Assembly: GCA_937980205.1 (NCBI GenBank)
Contig: CALJKW010000071.1
Span: forward strand, 37,342 to 101,341
Reading direction: 5' to 3'
Length of the DNA stretch: 64,000 nt
Origin: an uncultured Myxococcales bacterium
Lineage (GTDB): Bacteria; Myxococcota; Myxococcia; Myxococcales; Myxococcaceae
Of the stretch, positions 24,844 to 33,491 are shown piece after piece (the first letter of the stretch is position 1; every line of letters starts with the position of its first letter). Made by a program: the position numbers and the translations under genes. The notes below the pieces were generated by a model that saw nothing but the letters and a program-made list of their open reading frames with translations, did no database searches and was not told the DNA's origin.

Positions 24844-26526
24844 ATGCTGATGCGCCTCTCTCTCTTTGCAGGAGTGCTCGTCCTCATCACCTGCAGCGCG
24901 CCTCAACCCCCGGTGAACTCGCTGATGCCGGATCCGCCGACGCTGCAGAAGGCGACGCCCATCGCGGGCGGCACGCGCGTCACCTGGCGCACGGCACAGG
25001 CGACCGACGAAGACTGGGACCTCACGCTCGTGGCGCGCTACTCCGGCAAGCCCGACGGCAAGCCGCCCGCGACCGGCGTGCCGATGCGGGGCGACGCGTT
25101 CGGCTCGGGCATCGTCGTCTACGTCGGCGACGGCTCCGCGTTCACCGACAACGAGCTGCCTACAGACTGCGGCGTCTTCACGTACCAGTTCTGGTCGCAC
25201 GACAAGGCCGGCCACTGGAGCGGCGGAGCCAGCACCGCCGCCACGCTCCCCGGAGGCTTCGCCGCACCGGCGGTTCCTCCCGGGATGTTCAGCGCGATGC
25301 GCGTGCGTGACAACGTGACGCTGAGCTGGGGCACCGCTCCGGGCTCTCAGACGACTCGGGTCGTGCGCAACCTCGGCACGCCGCCGCTCAGCGCCGATCA
25401 GGGCACTCTCATCTACGAGGGCGCCTCCACCGCGCACTCCGAGCTGGTGAGCGGGCTGCCCGCCGGCCAGACCATCTTCTACGGCGCGTTCGCGTGCAAC
25501 ACGTGCGGCGCCTGCTCGACCATCGGCGCCACCGCGACGCTGCTCATCGCGCGCGAGGACGCCGGCTTCCCCGACGCCGGCCCCGACGACCCGGACGGCG
25601 GCTCTCCGCTCAAGCCGACGCAGCTGACCGCGGTCGTCGCGGCGAACGGCACCGACATCAACATCAGCTGGACGAACCCGGCGGCGTCGACGGGCTTCAC
25701 GCAGGTGAAGGTACTGCGCCAGCTCAACGCGCTGCCGAGCGGCCCGGACGACACGAACGCCACGACGTTGTTCACCGGCCTCTCGACCAGCACGACGGAC
25801 AAGGTGGCGCAGCTGCTGCCGAACACGCCGGGCACTCCGCGCACCTACTTCTACGTCGCGTACGGCTGCGCGAACGCGGCCTGCGAGACGTACGGCGCCC
25901 GCGGCACGCTGCAGCTCACCGTGAGCCAGGCGATGCGCGCGGGCGGCTACACCATCTGGTGGCGTCACAACTCGGCCAGCACCTGCGGCGACGCGACGAA
26001 CCTCGGCGCCTGCAGCTGCACCAACGGCGTGTGCACGAACTGTCCGGCGAACAACTGGTGGAAGAGCTGTGACTCGAACTGCGCGACGGCGACGGCGCGG
26101 CAGGTGACTCCGCCGCAGGCGGACCTCGAGGCCACCACGATTCGCAACCAGTTCACGCAGAAGAACATCGTCGTCGGCCGCGTGCTCTCGTCCGAGATGT
26201 GCCGCGCGATTCAGTCGGCGCAGAGCTGGCGAGACTCGAACAACGTGATGCACCCGGGCTTCGACTTCGGCCCGCCGGTCGAGCTGCTCAAAGAGCTCAC
26301 CTACTTCGTCTACGACGAGGCCAACCGGTGCACGAACACGTACAACCTGTTGAACGAGCCGCCGACGCCGGGCACCAACACGGCGATGGTCAGCCACGCT
26401 GGCTTCTCGTGCCCCATCATCGACTCGCTCGCGTGGGCCGAGGCCGCCGTCTTCAAGCCCAACCCCGGCGGCTCGCCGACGTTCATCACGCGCGTGCAGT
26501 ACAGCCAGTGGTCGACGCTGCCGTGA
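24844..26526 (+). CDS. Lipoprotein with FN3-like domains and C-terminal histidine-phosphatase domain
   Basis: The 560-residue protein has a lipoprotein signal (FAGVLVLITC). Two or more fibronectin-III-like beta domains follow: one from about 30, and a second from about 255 starting PLKPTQLTAVVAANGTDINI. They are joined by an Asp/Pro/Gly-rich linker. From about residue 365 a histidine-phosphatase-like domain appears: RAGGYTIWWRHNSASTC has the Arg-His pair, VVGRVLSSEMCRA is the conserved Ser-Ser-Arg region, and AMVSHAGF holds the second catalytic His. Extra Cys (CSCTNGVCTNC) form an insertion. It probably hydrolyses phosphoesters outside the cell. The start among several nearby ATGs (24835, 24844, 24850) is uncertain. 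Its stop overlaps the next gene by four bases. Confidence 0.72.
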   Translation: MLMRLSLFAGVLVLITCSAPQPPVNSLMPDPPTLQKATPIAGGTRVTWRTAQATDEDWDLTLVARYSGKPDGKPPATGVPMRGDAFGSGIVVYVGDGSAFTDNELPTDCGVFTYQFWSHDKAGHWSGGASTAATLPGGFAAPAVPPGMFSAMRVRDNVTLSWGTAPGSQTTRVVRNLGTPPLSADQGTLIYEGASTAHSELVSGLPAGQTIFYGAFACNTCGACSTIGATATLLIAREDAGFPDAGPDDPDGGSPLKPTQLTAVVAANGTDINISWTNPAASTGFTQVKVLRQLNALPSGPDDTNATTLFTGLSTSTTDKVAQLLPNTPGTPRTYFYVAYGCANAACETYGARGTLQLTVSQAMRAGGYTIWWRHNSASTCGDATNLGACSCTNGVCTNCPANNWWKSCDSNCATATARQVTPPQADLEATTIRNQFTQKNIVVGRVLSSEMCRAIQSAQSWRDSNNVMHPGFDFGPPVELLKELTYFVYDEANRCTNTYNLLNEPPTPGTNTAMVSHAGFSCPIIDSLAWAEAAVFKPNPGGSPTFITRVQYSQWSTLP

Positions 26527-27788
26527 GCCGCGCCTGGCTCGCGGCGTGCGTGGTGGTCGCGAGCTGCTCGCCGCCTCCACCGCCACCCGGCATGTGCAGC
26601 CCATCAAGCGGCTTTCCGCCGATGACCGGCGTCGCGTTCGCCGTCGCGGGGGACGTCGTCTCGGTGACGATGCAGCTCGCCATGACGTGCCCGAGCACCA
26701 TCACGCCGCGCGTGACGGTGACGGCGCGCGACCCGAGCAACTCGCCGGTGCCGCTCGCCGAGGGAGAGGCCACACGCGACGCCGAGCAGCTCGGCGGTCA
26801 GGGCATGCAGACGGTGGTGAAGGTGCGGGCGACCACTCCCGGGCCGTACCACTTCACCGCGCGCTTCGAGCCGAACCTGGGCATCGTGCAGAGGGCCGTC
26901 ATCGTCGCCGAGAACCAGCGCGATGCGGGCGCGGCGTTCGCTGTTCCCGGCGGCTCGCCGCTGGCGCAGTGCCGGCACGTCGACGTGACCGCGGGCGGCA
27001 AGCCGCTGTGCCTGTCGCCGCGCGTCGAGCTGTACGACGCCGACGGCGGAGTCGTGCAGACGCTGTCCTCCGACGGCGCAGCGGCCGCGCGCGCGGGCAA
27101 CGTGCTGTGGGTCCAGGCGGGCTCGTCGCTGAGCCGGTTCGTCGAGACGGCGAGCGGCTTCGCGGCCGACCCCGACGCAGGCCCGCTGAGCGTCCCCTCG
27201 TTCTCGCGCATGGCGGCCGACGAGCACGGCCTGTTCGTCGCGCAGAGCGGAGCGCTCACGTCGGTCGAGGTCACCCCCGGCGGCACGTACCTCCAGCGCA
27301 CCCAGTTCGACGCGGTGACGACCGAGCCGCAGTTTCTGTGGAAGCGCGGCGACGAGTACCTCGTGCTGGGAGGCTTTCAGTTCTTCGACACCCAGCTGTG
27401 CAGCGGCCGCTTCAACGACGCCGGGCGCTGCGACTCCACCGGCAGCTTCGGCACGCCGCTGCAGGGCCTCGCCGCCGAGCCCGCCGGCCTGTGGGCGTGG
27501 TTTCCCGACCCGTTCTCGACCGGCGCGGCGCAGGTGATTGCGCTGCGCACCGGGCCGCAGCTGCGCGAGCTGGTGCTGCCGACGACCTGGCACCCGGCCG
27601 ATGCGGGCAGCGGCCTCTGGGACACCGGAGCGATGCTCCGCAGCGACGACGGGCAGACGCTGCTGCTGCTCGACCGGCAGGGCGCGTTCGTGCTGCAGCA
27701 ATACGCCGACCGGCCGCTGGTGAGCCTCACCAGCCAGTGGGTCTCGCTGCGCGGCCCGAGCGGCGAAGTGCTCATCTATCGCCGCTGA
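26523..27788 (+). CDS. Lipoprotein of unknown function, probable beta-propeller
   Basis: The 421-residue product begins MSRAWLAACVVVASC (lipobox VASC) and a Pro-rich stretch; GTG start at 26523 is fixed by the GTGA overlap with the preceding gene. The N-terminal 100 residues look like an Ig-like beta domain. The rest has repeated short strands with Asp-Ala-Gly turns and WVQAGSSLSRFV, LFVAQSGALTSVEV and LLLLDRQGAFVLQQY, consistent with a propeller. I recognise no enzyme motif. It lies between the histidine-phosphatase lipoprotein and the ion channel gene in the same orientation, so the three are probably one operon. Confidence 0.75.
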   Translation: MSRAWLAACVVVASCSPPPPPPGMCSPSSGFPPMTGVAFAVAGDVVSVTMQLAMTCPSTITPRVTVTARDPSNSPVPLAEGEATRDAEQLGGQGMQTVVKVRATTPGPYHFTARFEPNLGIVQRAVIVAENQRDAGAAFAVPGGSPLAQCRHVDVTAGGKPLCLSPRVELYDADGGVVQTLSSDGAAAARAGNVLWVQAGSSLSRFVETASGFAADPDAGPLSVPSFSRMAADEHGLFVAQSGALTSVEVTPGGTYLQRTQFDAVTTEPQFLWKRGDEYLVLGGFQFFDTQLCSGRFNDAGRCDSTGSFGTPLQGLAAEPAGLWAWFPDPFSTGAAQVIALRTGPQLRELVLPTTWHPADAGSGLWDTGAMLRSDDGQTLLLLDRQGAFVLQQYADRPLVSLTSQWVSLRGPSGEVLIYRR

Positions 27789-27810
27789 AGTCGTGCTAGG
27801 TGGCGCCGCC

Positions 27811-28854
27811 GTGAAAGCACGGATGAGGGCCCGCTGGGCCCTGGCGGTCGCGAGCGCGTTGTTCGTCTTCGGTACCGCGTCGGTCGTCTGGGGCGCCGAC
27901 GCGCCGCCCGCGCCCGAGGCTGCTGCGCCCACGGCCCCGGCGGCTGCCGCGAAGCAGACAGGCCAGGGCCCCGCCGACGAGGTCGTGGTCGGCGTGTACG
28001 TGAACCAGGTGCACGAGTTTTCGCTGCACGAGAACAGCTTCACCGTCGACTTCTACGTCTGGTTCCGGTGGAAGAACCCGGAGCTGGCTCCGTACAAGAC
28101 GTTCTCGGTGGTGGACGGCCGCATCGAGTCGCAGACCGAGGCGACGGTGAAGGACCTGCCCAGCGGCGAGAAGTACGCGTACACGCGCGTGGTCGCGAAG
28201 ATTACGAAGTTCTTCGACACCACCGACTACCCGCTCGACAACCACCAGCTCACCATCATCATCGAGGAAGAGGACTCGGAGACGTTCCTGCTCAAGTACG
28301 TCGCCGACGCGGTGAACTCGGCGGCGTCGCCGGAGATCAAGCTGTCGGGGTGGAAGTTCGCGCGCCTCAACACGTTCGAGTCCGAGCAGGCCTACCGGTC
28401 GAACTTCGGAGACACCTCGCTGCCGACCGGCAACCAGACCATGTACTCGCGGGTGACGACGGCGGTGTCCTTCACGCGCGAGGGCGGCACGTTCTTCTTC
28501 AAGCTGTTCTTCGGGCTGTGGATCACGGTGGCCATCTCGATGCTGGTGTTCTTCATCAAGCCGACCGACGTCGACCCGCGCTTCGGCCTCGGGGTCGGCT
28601 CGCTGTTCGCCGCCATCGCCAGCCTCTACGTCGTCTCGAGCTCGCTGCCCGACAGCAACGTCATCACGCTCGCCGACAGCATGCACCTCATCGCCTTCGG
28701 CTTCATCTTCATCACCGTCGCGCAGTCGACCGTGTCGCTCTACTTCATGCAGCACGAGCGCGAGGAGCTGTCGAAGAAGCTCGACCGCATCTTCCGCATC
28801 GCCGCGCCGCTCGGGTACATCGTGATGAGCTTCATCGCGGTGAAGTTCTCGTAG
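27811..28854 (+). CDS. Pentameric ligand-gated ion channel homologue (prokaryotic Cys-loop type)
   Basis: The product (about 347 residues) has a signal peptide, an Ala/Pro linker and an extracellular beta-rich domain of about 170 residues. The motif FFDTTDYPLDNHQLTI (about 133-149) matches the conserved Pro-loop of pentameric channels, without the flanking Cys as in bacterial members. Four hydrophobic segments follow in the family order: about 228-250 (FKLFFGLWITVAISMLVFF), 255-277 (FGLGVGSLFAAIASLYVVSS), 286-314 and 328-345. The start may be GTG 27811 or ATG 27823. The ligand is unknown; bacterial relatives respond to protons or amines. It follows the unknown lipoprotein gene by about 22 bases and converges on the KAS III genes. 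Confidence 0.68.
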   Translation: MKARMRARWALAVASALFVFGTASVVWGADAPPAPEAAAPTAPAAAAKQTGQGPADEVVVGVYVNQVHEFSLHENSFTVDFYVWFRWKNPELAPYKTFSVVDGRIESQTEATVKDLPSGEKYAYTRVVAKITKFFDTTDYPLDNHQLTIIIEEEDSETFLLKYVADAVNSAASPEIKLSGWKFARLNTFESEQAYRSNFGDTSLPTGNQTMYSRVTTAVSFTREGGTFFFKLFFGLWITVAISMLVFFIKPTDVDPRFGLGVGSLFAAIASLYVVSSSLPDSNVITLADSMHLIAFGFIFITVAQSTVSLYFMQHEREELSKKLDRIFRIAAPLGYIVMSFIAVKFS

Positions 28855-28872
28855 ACGAAGCGCGGAGCCCCT

Positions 28873-29856
28873 TCAGGCCAGCTGCAGGAGCGCAGCGCCC
28901 GCCGTGTAGCCGGCGCCAGCGGTCACCAGCAGCACCTTGTCGCCCCGCTTGGCGCGCCCGGTGCGCATCGCCTCCTCCAGCGCGAGCGCCACCGAAGCTC
29001 CCGCGGTGTTCCCGAGCTTCTCGATGTTGGAGACGACCTTCTCCTGCGCGATGCCGCACACGCGGCCGAGGCGCTCGACGAGCCGGCGGTTCGCCTGGTG
29101 CGGGACGACGAGGTCGACGTCGGAGAACTTCAGGCCCAGGCCGGCGAGCAGCTCCTCCGCCACCGAGCGCATGCCGTCGACCGCCTGGAAGTAGACCGCC
29201 GGGCCGTCCTGCATGCGGATGAAGTGGCGGCGCTGCGCGACGGTGGCCTCGCTCGCGGGCTCGCGGGTGCCTCCGGCCGGGACGTAGACGGAGGTGAGCC
29301 CGCTGCCGTCGGAGACGAGCCCGATGCCGAGGATGTTCGGCTCGCCGTGGGTCACGAGCGCGGCGGCTGCTCCGTCGCCGAACAGCGCGCAGGTCGCGCG
29401 GTCCTGCAGGTCGAGGAAGCGCGAGCGGATCTCCGCGGTCACCGCGAGCACCGCCTGGTCACCCGTGTCGACGGCGCGCGCCGCCGCGTCGAGCGCGAAG
29501 AGAAAACCGCTGCACGCGGCGACGACGTCGAACGAGGGAATCGGCGGCAGGCCGAGCAGCTTCTGCACCGCGCACGCCGTCGACGGGCTCGGGTGGTCGG
29601 GGCTCACCGTCGCGAGGATGAGGCGGTCGACGTCGGTGCGCCCCTGCAGCACCTCGCGGCAGGCGCGCGCGGCGAGGTCCGACGTCGCGTCCTTCGCCTC
29701 CGCCCAGCGGCGCTCGGTGATGCCGGCCAGCTGCAGCATCTCGGCTTCGCCGAGCGGAGCGCCCGCCTTCACCAGGTCCGCGTTCGTCACCACGCGCTCG
29801 GGCAGGTAGCGGCCCAGGGCGCTCAGCCGGGCGTGCTTTGGCCGGTACAGCTTCAC
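28873..29856 (-). CDS. 3-oxoacyl-ACP synthase III family enzyme
   Basis: The 327-residue protein has the KAS III catalytic triad: Cys in VAACSGFLFAL (about 112), His in VVPHQANRRLVE (about 246) and Asn in LGNTAGASVALALEEA (about 276). Family members condense an acyl-CoA starter with malonyl-ACP to begin fatty-acid, polyketide or branched-lipid synthesis. The length is normal. The GTG start at 29856 overlaps the stop of a second, more divergent KAS III gene by four bases. A tandem pair without the other fab genes suggests a specialised acyl product rather than housekeeping FabH, but that is inference. Confidence 0.92.
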   Translation of the reverse strand: MKLYRPKHARLSALGRYLPERVVTNADLVKAGAPLGEAEMLQLAGITERRWAEAKDATSDLAARACREVLQGRTDVDRLILATVSPDHPSPSTACAVQKLLGLPPIPSFDVVAACSGFLFALDAAARAVDTGDQAVLAVTAEIRSRFLDLQDRATCALFGDGAAAALVTHGEPNILGIGLVSDGSGLTSVYVPAGGTREPASEATVAQRRHFIRMQDGPAVYFQAVDGMRSVAEELLAGLGLKFSDVDLVVPHQANRRLVERLGRVCGIAQEKVVSNIEKLGNTAGASVALALEEAMRTGRAKRGDKVLLVTAGAGYTAGAALLQLA

Positions 29857-30866
29857 ATCCACTCCCACAGCGCCGCGGCCCACGACATGCCGCCGCCCAC
29901 GGCCGCGAGCAGCACGCGGTCGTTCGGCTTCAGCCGCTCGGCGCGCGCCTCGGCCAGCGCGACGACCCAACCCGCGGCGCCGATGTTCGCGTGGCGGTGC
30001 AGGTTGATGAACGCCTTCTGAGGCGGAATGCCGAGGCGGCGGCAGACCTCGAAGATGACGTCGCGGCTCGTCTGGTGCGGGACGTAGTGGTCGACGGGCC
30101 CGCCCTTCAGCACCGCGTCGATGGCGGCGACGTACTTCTCCGGCACCGTCGCGCGCAGCCCTTCGGCGTCGCCGGAGAGCACGTAACCGCCGGCGTCGAT
30201 GGCCTCGCGCGTCGGAGGCAGCGGGCCGCTGGTGAAGACGAGGCCGGCGAGGTCTCCGTCGGTGTCCATCGAGGCGGCGGCGAGCCGGGCGCCGGGGACG
30301 CGGCCGAGCACGAGGGCTCCGGCGCCGTCGCCGAGCGAGACCGCGGCCATCTTGTGGTGCTTCGGAATCACCTTCGAGAACGTCTCGGTGCCGACGAGCA
30401 GCACGTGGCGCGCGCCGGCCTGGTGGAAGAGCGCCGCGTTCGCGAGGCCGAAGAGCGCGGCGGCGCAGCCGGTGCGGACGTCCATGCACGGGCAGCCGAG
30501 CTTCAGCGCCGCGCCGAGCGGAGCCGAGAGCGTCGAGGTCCACCGGTGCGGCGTCGAGCTCGCCACCAGCAAGAGGTCGACGCGGTCGAGCTTCGCGTCG
30601 CGGAGCGCCTTCGTGGCGGCCTCCTTCGCGAGGTCGAGCGTGGTGGTGCCGGCGTCGGCCCACGCGCGGTGCTGAACGCCGAGCGTCTGCTCGAGCGACT
30701 GGGCCGCGAACGCGATGGCGCCCTCGTCGGGCAGCCGCCCGCGGTTGCCCCAGGCCTCCGGCGGCAGCGACTTCAGCACCTCGAGGTTCGACAGCGTTCG
30801 CGAGGGGAAGGCGGTGCCGGCGCCGAGGACTCCGAAGTCTGGGAAGGGGCCGACGGTGAGGCTCAC
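29853..30866 (-). CDS. 3-oxoacyl-ACP synthase III-like enzyme
   Basis: The 337-residue protein keeps the KAS III triad: Cys in VRTGCAAALFGLAN (about 148), His in YVPHQTSRDVI (about 263) and Asn in LHRHANIGAAG (about 293). Its sequence is clearly different from that of the neighbouring enzyme, especially around the active-site Cys. The proposed start is GTG 30866; an in-frame TTG lies five codons earlier. It overlaps the downstream KAS III gene by four bases. The pair may form a heteromer or carry out successive condensations, as in some polyketide or quinolone pathways. An ABC permease gene lies about 90 bases upstream. Confidence 0.88.
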   Translation of the reverse strand: MSLTVGPFPDFGVLGAGTAFPSRTLSNLEVLKSLPPEAWGNRGRLPDEGAIAFAAQSLEQTLGVQHRAWADAGTTTLDLAKEAATKALRDAKLDRVDLLLVASSTPHRWTSTLSAPLGAALKLGCPCMDVRTGCAAALFGLANAALFHQAGARHVLLVGTETFSKVIPKHHKMAAVSLGDGAGALVLGRVPGARLAAASMDTDGDLAGLVFTSGPLPPTREAIDAGGYVLSGDAEGLRATVPEKYVAAIDAVLKGGPVDHYVPHQTSRDVIFEVCRRLGIPPQKAFINLHRHANIGAAGWVVALAEARAERLKPNDRVLLAAVGGGMSWAAALWEWM

Positions 30867-30904
30867 TCGGCCTCGGAGCAAAACACGGATGCCCGCGTGA
30901 GATG

Positions 30905-30958
30905 AGAATCTCGTCTTCGGGGGGTGCCCCTCGAAGGGGTGCGCACAGAATCTCGTCT
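30905..30958. repeat. 12-base direct repeats flanking a small hairpin
   Basis: The 12-mer AGAATCTCGTCT occurs at 30905-30916 and again at 30947-30958, 42 bases apart start to start. The short hairpin CCCCT-CGA-AGGGG lies between them. The second copy touches the stop of the FtsX-type permease. This is the only non-coding stretch upstream of the KAS III pair, so it may carry their promoter or an operator. Sequence alone does not decide. Confidence 0.4.
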
Positions 30959-32136
30959 CACCTGCGCGCGGCTTCGATCGGCCGCAGCCGGGTGACGCGC
31001 CAGGCGACGAGCGCGCCGGTGCAGGCGGAGGCGACGAGCGCCAGCGCCGAGCCCCACGCGACGGTGACGAGCGACAGCGCCGGCCGCAGCACCGCGGGGT
31101 GCGCCGCGCCCATGTGCGGCACCTGAATGCCGCGCGCGCCGAGCCAGCCGGTCACCGCGGCGGTCAAGGCGAGGCCGGCGGCGGCGCCGAGGGCGCCGAG
31201 CAGCACGCCCTCGAAGAAGAACATCGCGGCGATCTGCGAGCGCCGCATGCCGAAGGACATCAGCGTGCCGACCTCGCGCACGCGCTCGTCGACGGCGAGC
31301 AGCCCGAGCGCGAGCAGCGCGGTGAGCACGACGCTCAGCAGCACCAGCGTGGCGAACAGGTCGAGGCGGTGCTGCCGCTCGACGGTGTCGCGCGCGAGCG
31401 GGTGCACGTCTTGCCACGTCCGCACCTCGGCCGACCCGCCGAGCTGCGCCGCGAGCGCGTCCCGCAGCTTCGCCGGGTCGCCGTCGGTCGCGATGCCGAG
31501 CTCGGAGACGCCCTCGATGCCGGCCAGCTGCTGCGCGAGCCGAAGCGGCACGGTGATGACGCGGCGGTTCTCGAGGGCGAGGCCGGACTCGGAGATGGAG
31601 ACCACCTTCAGCTCCAGCGCGTTCGCGCGCGTGGTGCCGGTGGAGGACAGCGTGACGGTCTGGCCCACGCCCAGCCCGAGGGCGTCGGCGAGCGCGAAGC
31701 CGACGACGCCCTGCGCGTCGCCCGAGAGCCAGGTGCCGCCGGCGCGCAGCTCACGCGAGAAGCGGGGACAGACGACCGGCTCGAGCGTGGGGTCGACGCC
31801 GCGCACGACGACGGGGGTCTCGGTCTTCGCGTCCGAGAGCAGCGCGCCGACGTAGAGCCGGGCGGCGACCGCCGGCGCCTGCTTCGTCACGGCGGCCACG
31901 AGGTCCGGGCTCAGCGTGGGCGGCGCGCCGAGCGGCACCTCGTCGAAGCCGCCCGGTGGCCGCACGACGACGGCGCCGGTGCGCGTCTCGACGACGGCCT
32001 CGTGGGTGAAGCGCTCGATGGCCTCGGTGATGCTGTGCCGCGTGGCGAGCGCGGTGACGCAGACGGCGACCACCGCCGCGGTGCCGGCCGTGCGGCCGGG
32101 CCGGCGGAGGACGCTGCGCAGGGCGAACCGGAGCAT
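30958..32136 (-). CDS. FtsX/MacB-type ABC transporter permease
   Basis: The 392-residue protein starts FALRSVLRRPGRTAGTAA with a first membrane segment. A periplasmic domain of about 220 residues follows, then three membrane segments of the FtsX family (FATLVLLSVVLTALLALGLLA, FFFEGVLLGALGAAAGLALT and VTVAWGSALALVASACTGAL). The hallmark loop DERVREVGTLMSFGMRR precedes the second segment. Such permeases, with a MacB/LolD ATPase, move lipoproteins, lipids or peptides across the envelope. No ATPase gene is adjacent. I chose ATG 32136 over the GTG one codon earlier on ribosome-site spacing. A second permease of the same type lies upstream beyond repeat copy 4. Confidence 0.88.
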   Translation of the reverse strand: MLRFALRSVLRRPGRTAGTAAVVAVCVTALATRHSITEAIERFTHEAVVETRTGAVVVRPPGGFDEVPLGAPPTLSPDLVAAVTKQAPAVAARLYVGALLSDAKTETPVVVRGVDPTLEPVVCPRFSRELRAGGTWLSGDAQGVVGFALADALGLGVGQTVTLSSTGTTRANALELKVVSISESGLALENRRVITVPLRLAQQLAGIEGVSELGIATDGDPAKLRDALAAQLGGSAEVRTWQDVHPLARDTVERQHRLDLFATLVLLSVVLTALLALGLLAVDERVREVGTLMSFGMRRSQIAAMFFFEGVLLGALGAAAGLALTAAVTGWLGARGIQVPHMGAAHPAVLRPALSLVTVAWGSALALVASACTGALVAWRVTRLRPIEAARR

Positions 32137-32148
32137 CACGACTCTCCC

Positions 32149-32258
32149 CCGTTCACGCTGAGCGGAGCGCGCAGCGCGGAGTCGAAGCGCGCCGAACGCC
32201 CGCTTCGAGCCCCCTTCGACTCCGGAGCCCTTCGGGCTCCTGCGCTCAGGGTGAACGG
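32149..32258. repeat. Dispersed palindromic repeat, copy 4 (full)
   Basis: The arms CCGTTCACGCTGAGCGGAG..GCGGAGTCGAAG and CTTCGACTCCGG..GCGCTCAGGGTGAACGG flank a centre that differs from copies 2 and 3. The repeat separates the two FtsX-type permease genes, which share a strand, so here it is not between convergent genes. Confidence 0.8.
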
Positions 32259-32266
32259 CGGAAGAT

Positions 32267-33475
32267 TCACGCGTCCCCCAACGCCTTCACCGGGTCCAGC
32301 CTCGCCGCCCGCAGCGCGGGCACCGCGGCACCGACCGCCGCGACCACCACCGCGAGCGCGAGCACCACCGCCACCTCGCCGGGCAGCAGCGACGGCGTCA
32401 CGTCGACCAGCAGCGGAGTCCCCGGCAGCTTCATCGGCACGCCCCACCGCGCGACGACGAGCGCGCCGAGCAGCCCGACGCCGAGGCCGAGCAGCGCGCC
32501 GAAGAAGCCCAGCACCACGCTCTCGAGCACGAACGCGGCCCACACCGCGCGCCGCCTGACGCCGAGCGCGAGCCAGGTGCCGATCTCCCGCGTGCGGTCG
32601 CGGACGTTGAGCGCCGCGCAGGTGAACACGCCGACGGCCGCGACGAGCGCGATGATGATGCTCACCACCAGCCCGGAGAACCGCATGTTGTTCACCATGT
32701 CGGCGAGGCCGGGCAGCTGCTGCTTCCACGTCTCGACCTCGACGCCGGGCCCGAGCGCCGCCTGCACGCGGTCGCGCACCACGTCGACCGCATCGAGGTC
32801 CGTCACCGCGACCGCGAGCTCGTTGCAGGCCTGGCCGAGGCGCAACAGCTCCTGCGCTTCCGCGAGCCGAATCCACGCCGCGGCGCGGTCCGTCGGCAAG
32901 AGCGGCAGGGCGAGCCCCCCGACGCGCGCCGGGACTCCGTTGAGGAGCCCGTCGTGGTCGCGTGCGAGCAGCGCGAGCTCCATCGCGAGCGACGCCTTGA
33001 GCGCCCGGGCCAGCGGAGCCCCGAGCACCGCTCCGTCCGCGAAGGCGCCCTGCTCCACGAGGCGAAACCGGCCGGGCACGACGGCGCGCTCGTCGGCCTC
33101 GTCGAACGCGGTGACCGAGATGGTGGTCGACTCGTCGTCCGCCGAGATGACGCCGCCGAACCTCACGCGCGCCGAGGCCGCGCGCACGCCCGGCACGGCG
33201 AGCACCTTCGCGCGCCACGCCGCGGCGTCCTCGAGCGCGGGGCGCACCGGCAGCACGTCCGATGCCTTCGCGTAGCCGGTCGCGTGAACCTGCAGCGCCC
33301 CGAAGAGGGTCTCCGCCGCCTGGCCCATCAGCGCGCGCCGCTGCCCGGAGATGACGCCCCAGACGAGCAGCACGGCGGTGACCCCTGCCGCGACCATGCC
33401 CGCGGCGATGAGCGAGCGCAGCGGCCGCCGCGCGCAGCTGCGCAGGGCCAGCGTCAGCAGTCGGTGGGGCGCCAC
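32267..33475 (-). CDS. FtsX/MacB-type ABC transporter permease
   Basis: The 402-residue protein has the same plan as its downstream neighbour: an N-terminal membrane segment (SLIAAGMVAAGVTAVLLVWGV), a large periplasmic domain, and three C-terminal segments. The typical loop NVRDRTREIGTWLALGVRRR is present, as is the terminal ARLDPVKALGDA shared by LolC/MacB permeases. GTG at 33475 fits the conserved LALRSCARRPLRSL start. The two permeases probably form a heterodimer, but the ATPase must be encoded elsewhere. The gene is 16 bases after the glyoxalase-fold gene, possibly in the same transcript. Confidence 0.88.
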   Translation of the reverse strand: MAPHRLLTLALRSCARRPLRSLIAAGMVAAGVTAVLLVWGVISGQRRALMGQAAETLFGALQVHATGYAKASDVLPVRPALEDAAAWRAKVLAVPGVRAASARVRFGGVISADDESTTISVTAFDEADERAVVPGRFRLVEQGAFADGAVLGAPLARALKASLAMELALLARDHDGLLNGVPARVGGLALPLLPTDRAAAWIRLAEAQELLRLGQACNELAVAVTDLDAVDVVRDRVQAALGPGVEVETWKQQLPGLADMVNNMRFSGLVVSIIIALVAAVGVFTCAALNVRDRTREIGTWLALGVRRRAVWAAFVLESVVLGFFGALLGLGVGLLGALVVARWGVPMKLPGTPLLVDVTPSLLPGEVAVVLALAVVVAAVGAAVPALRAARLDPVKALGDA

Positions 33476-33491
33476 GCGTGCGGCAGCGTAC

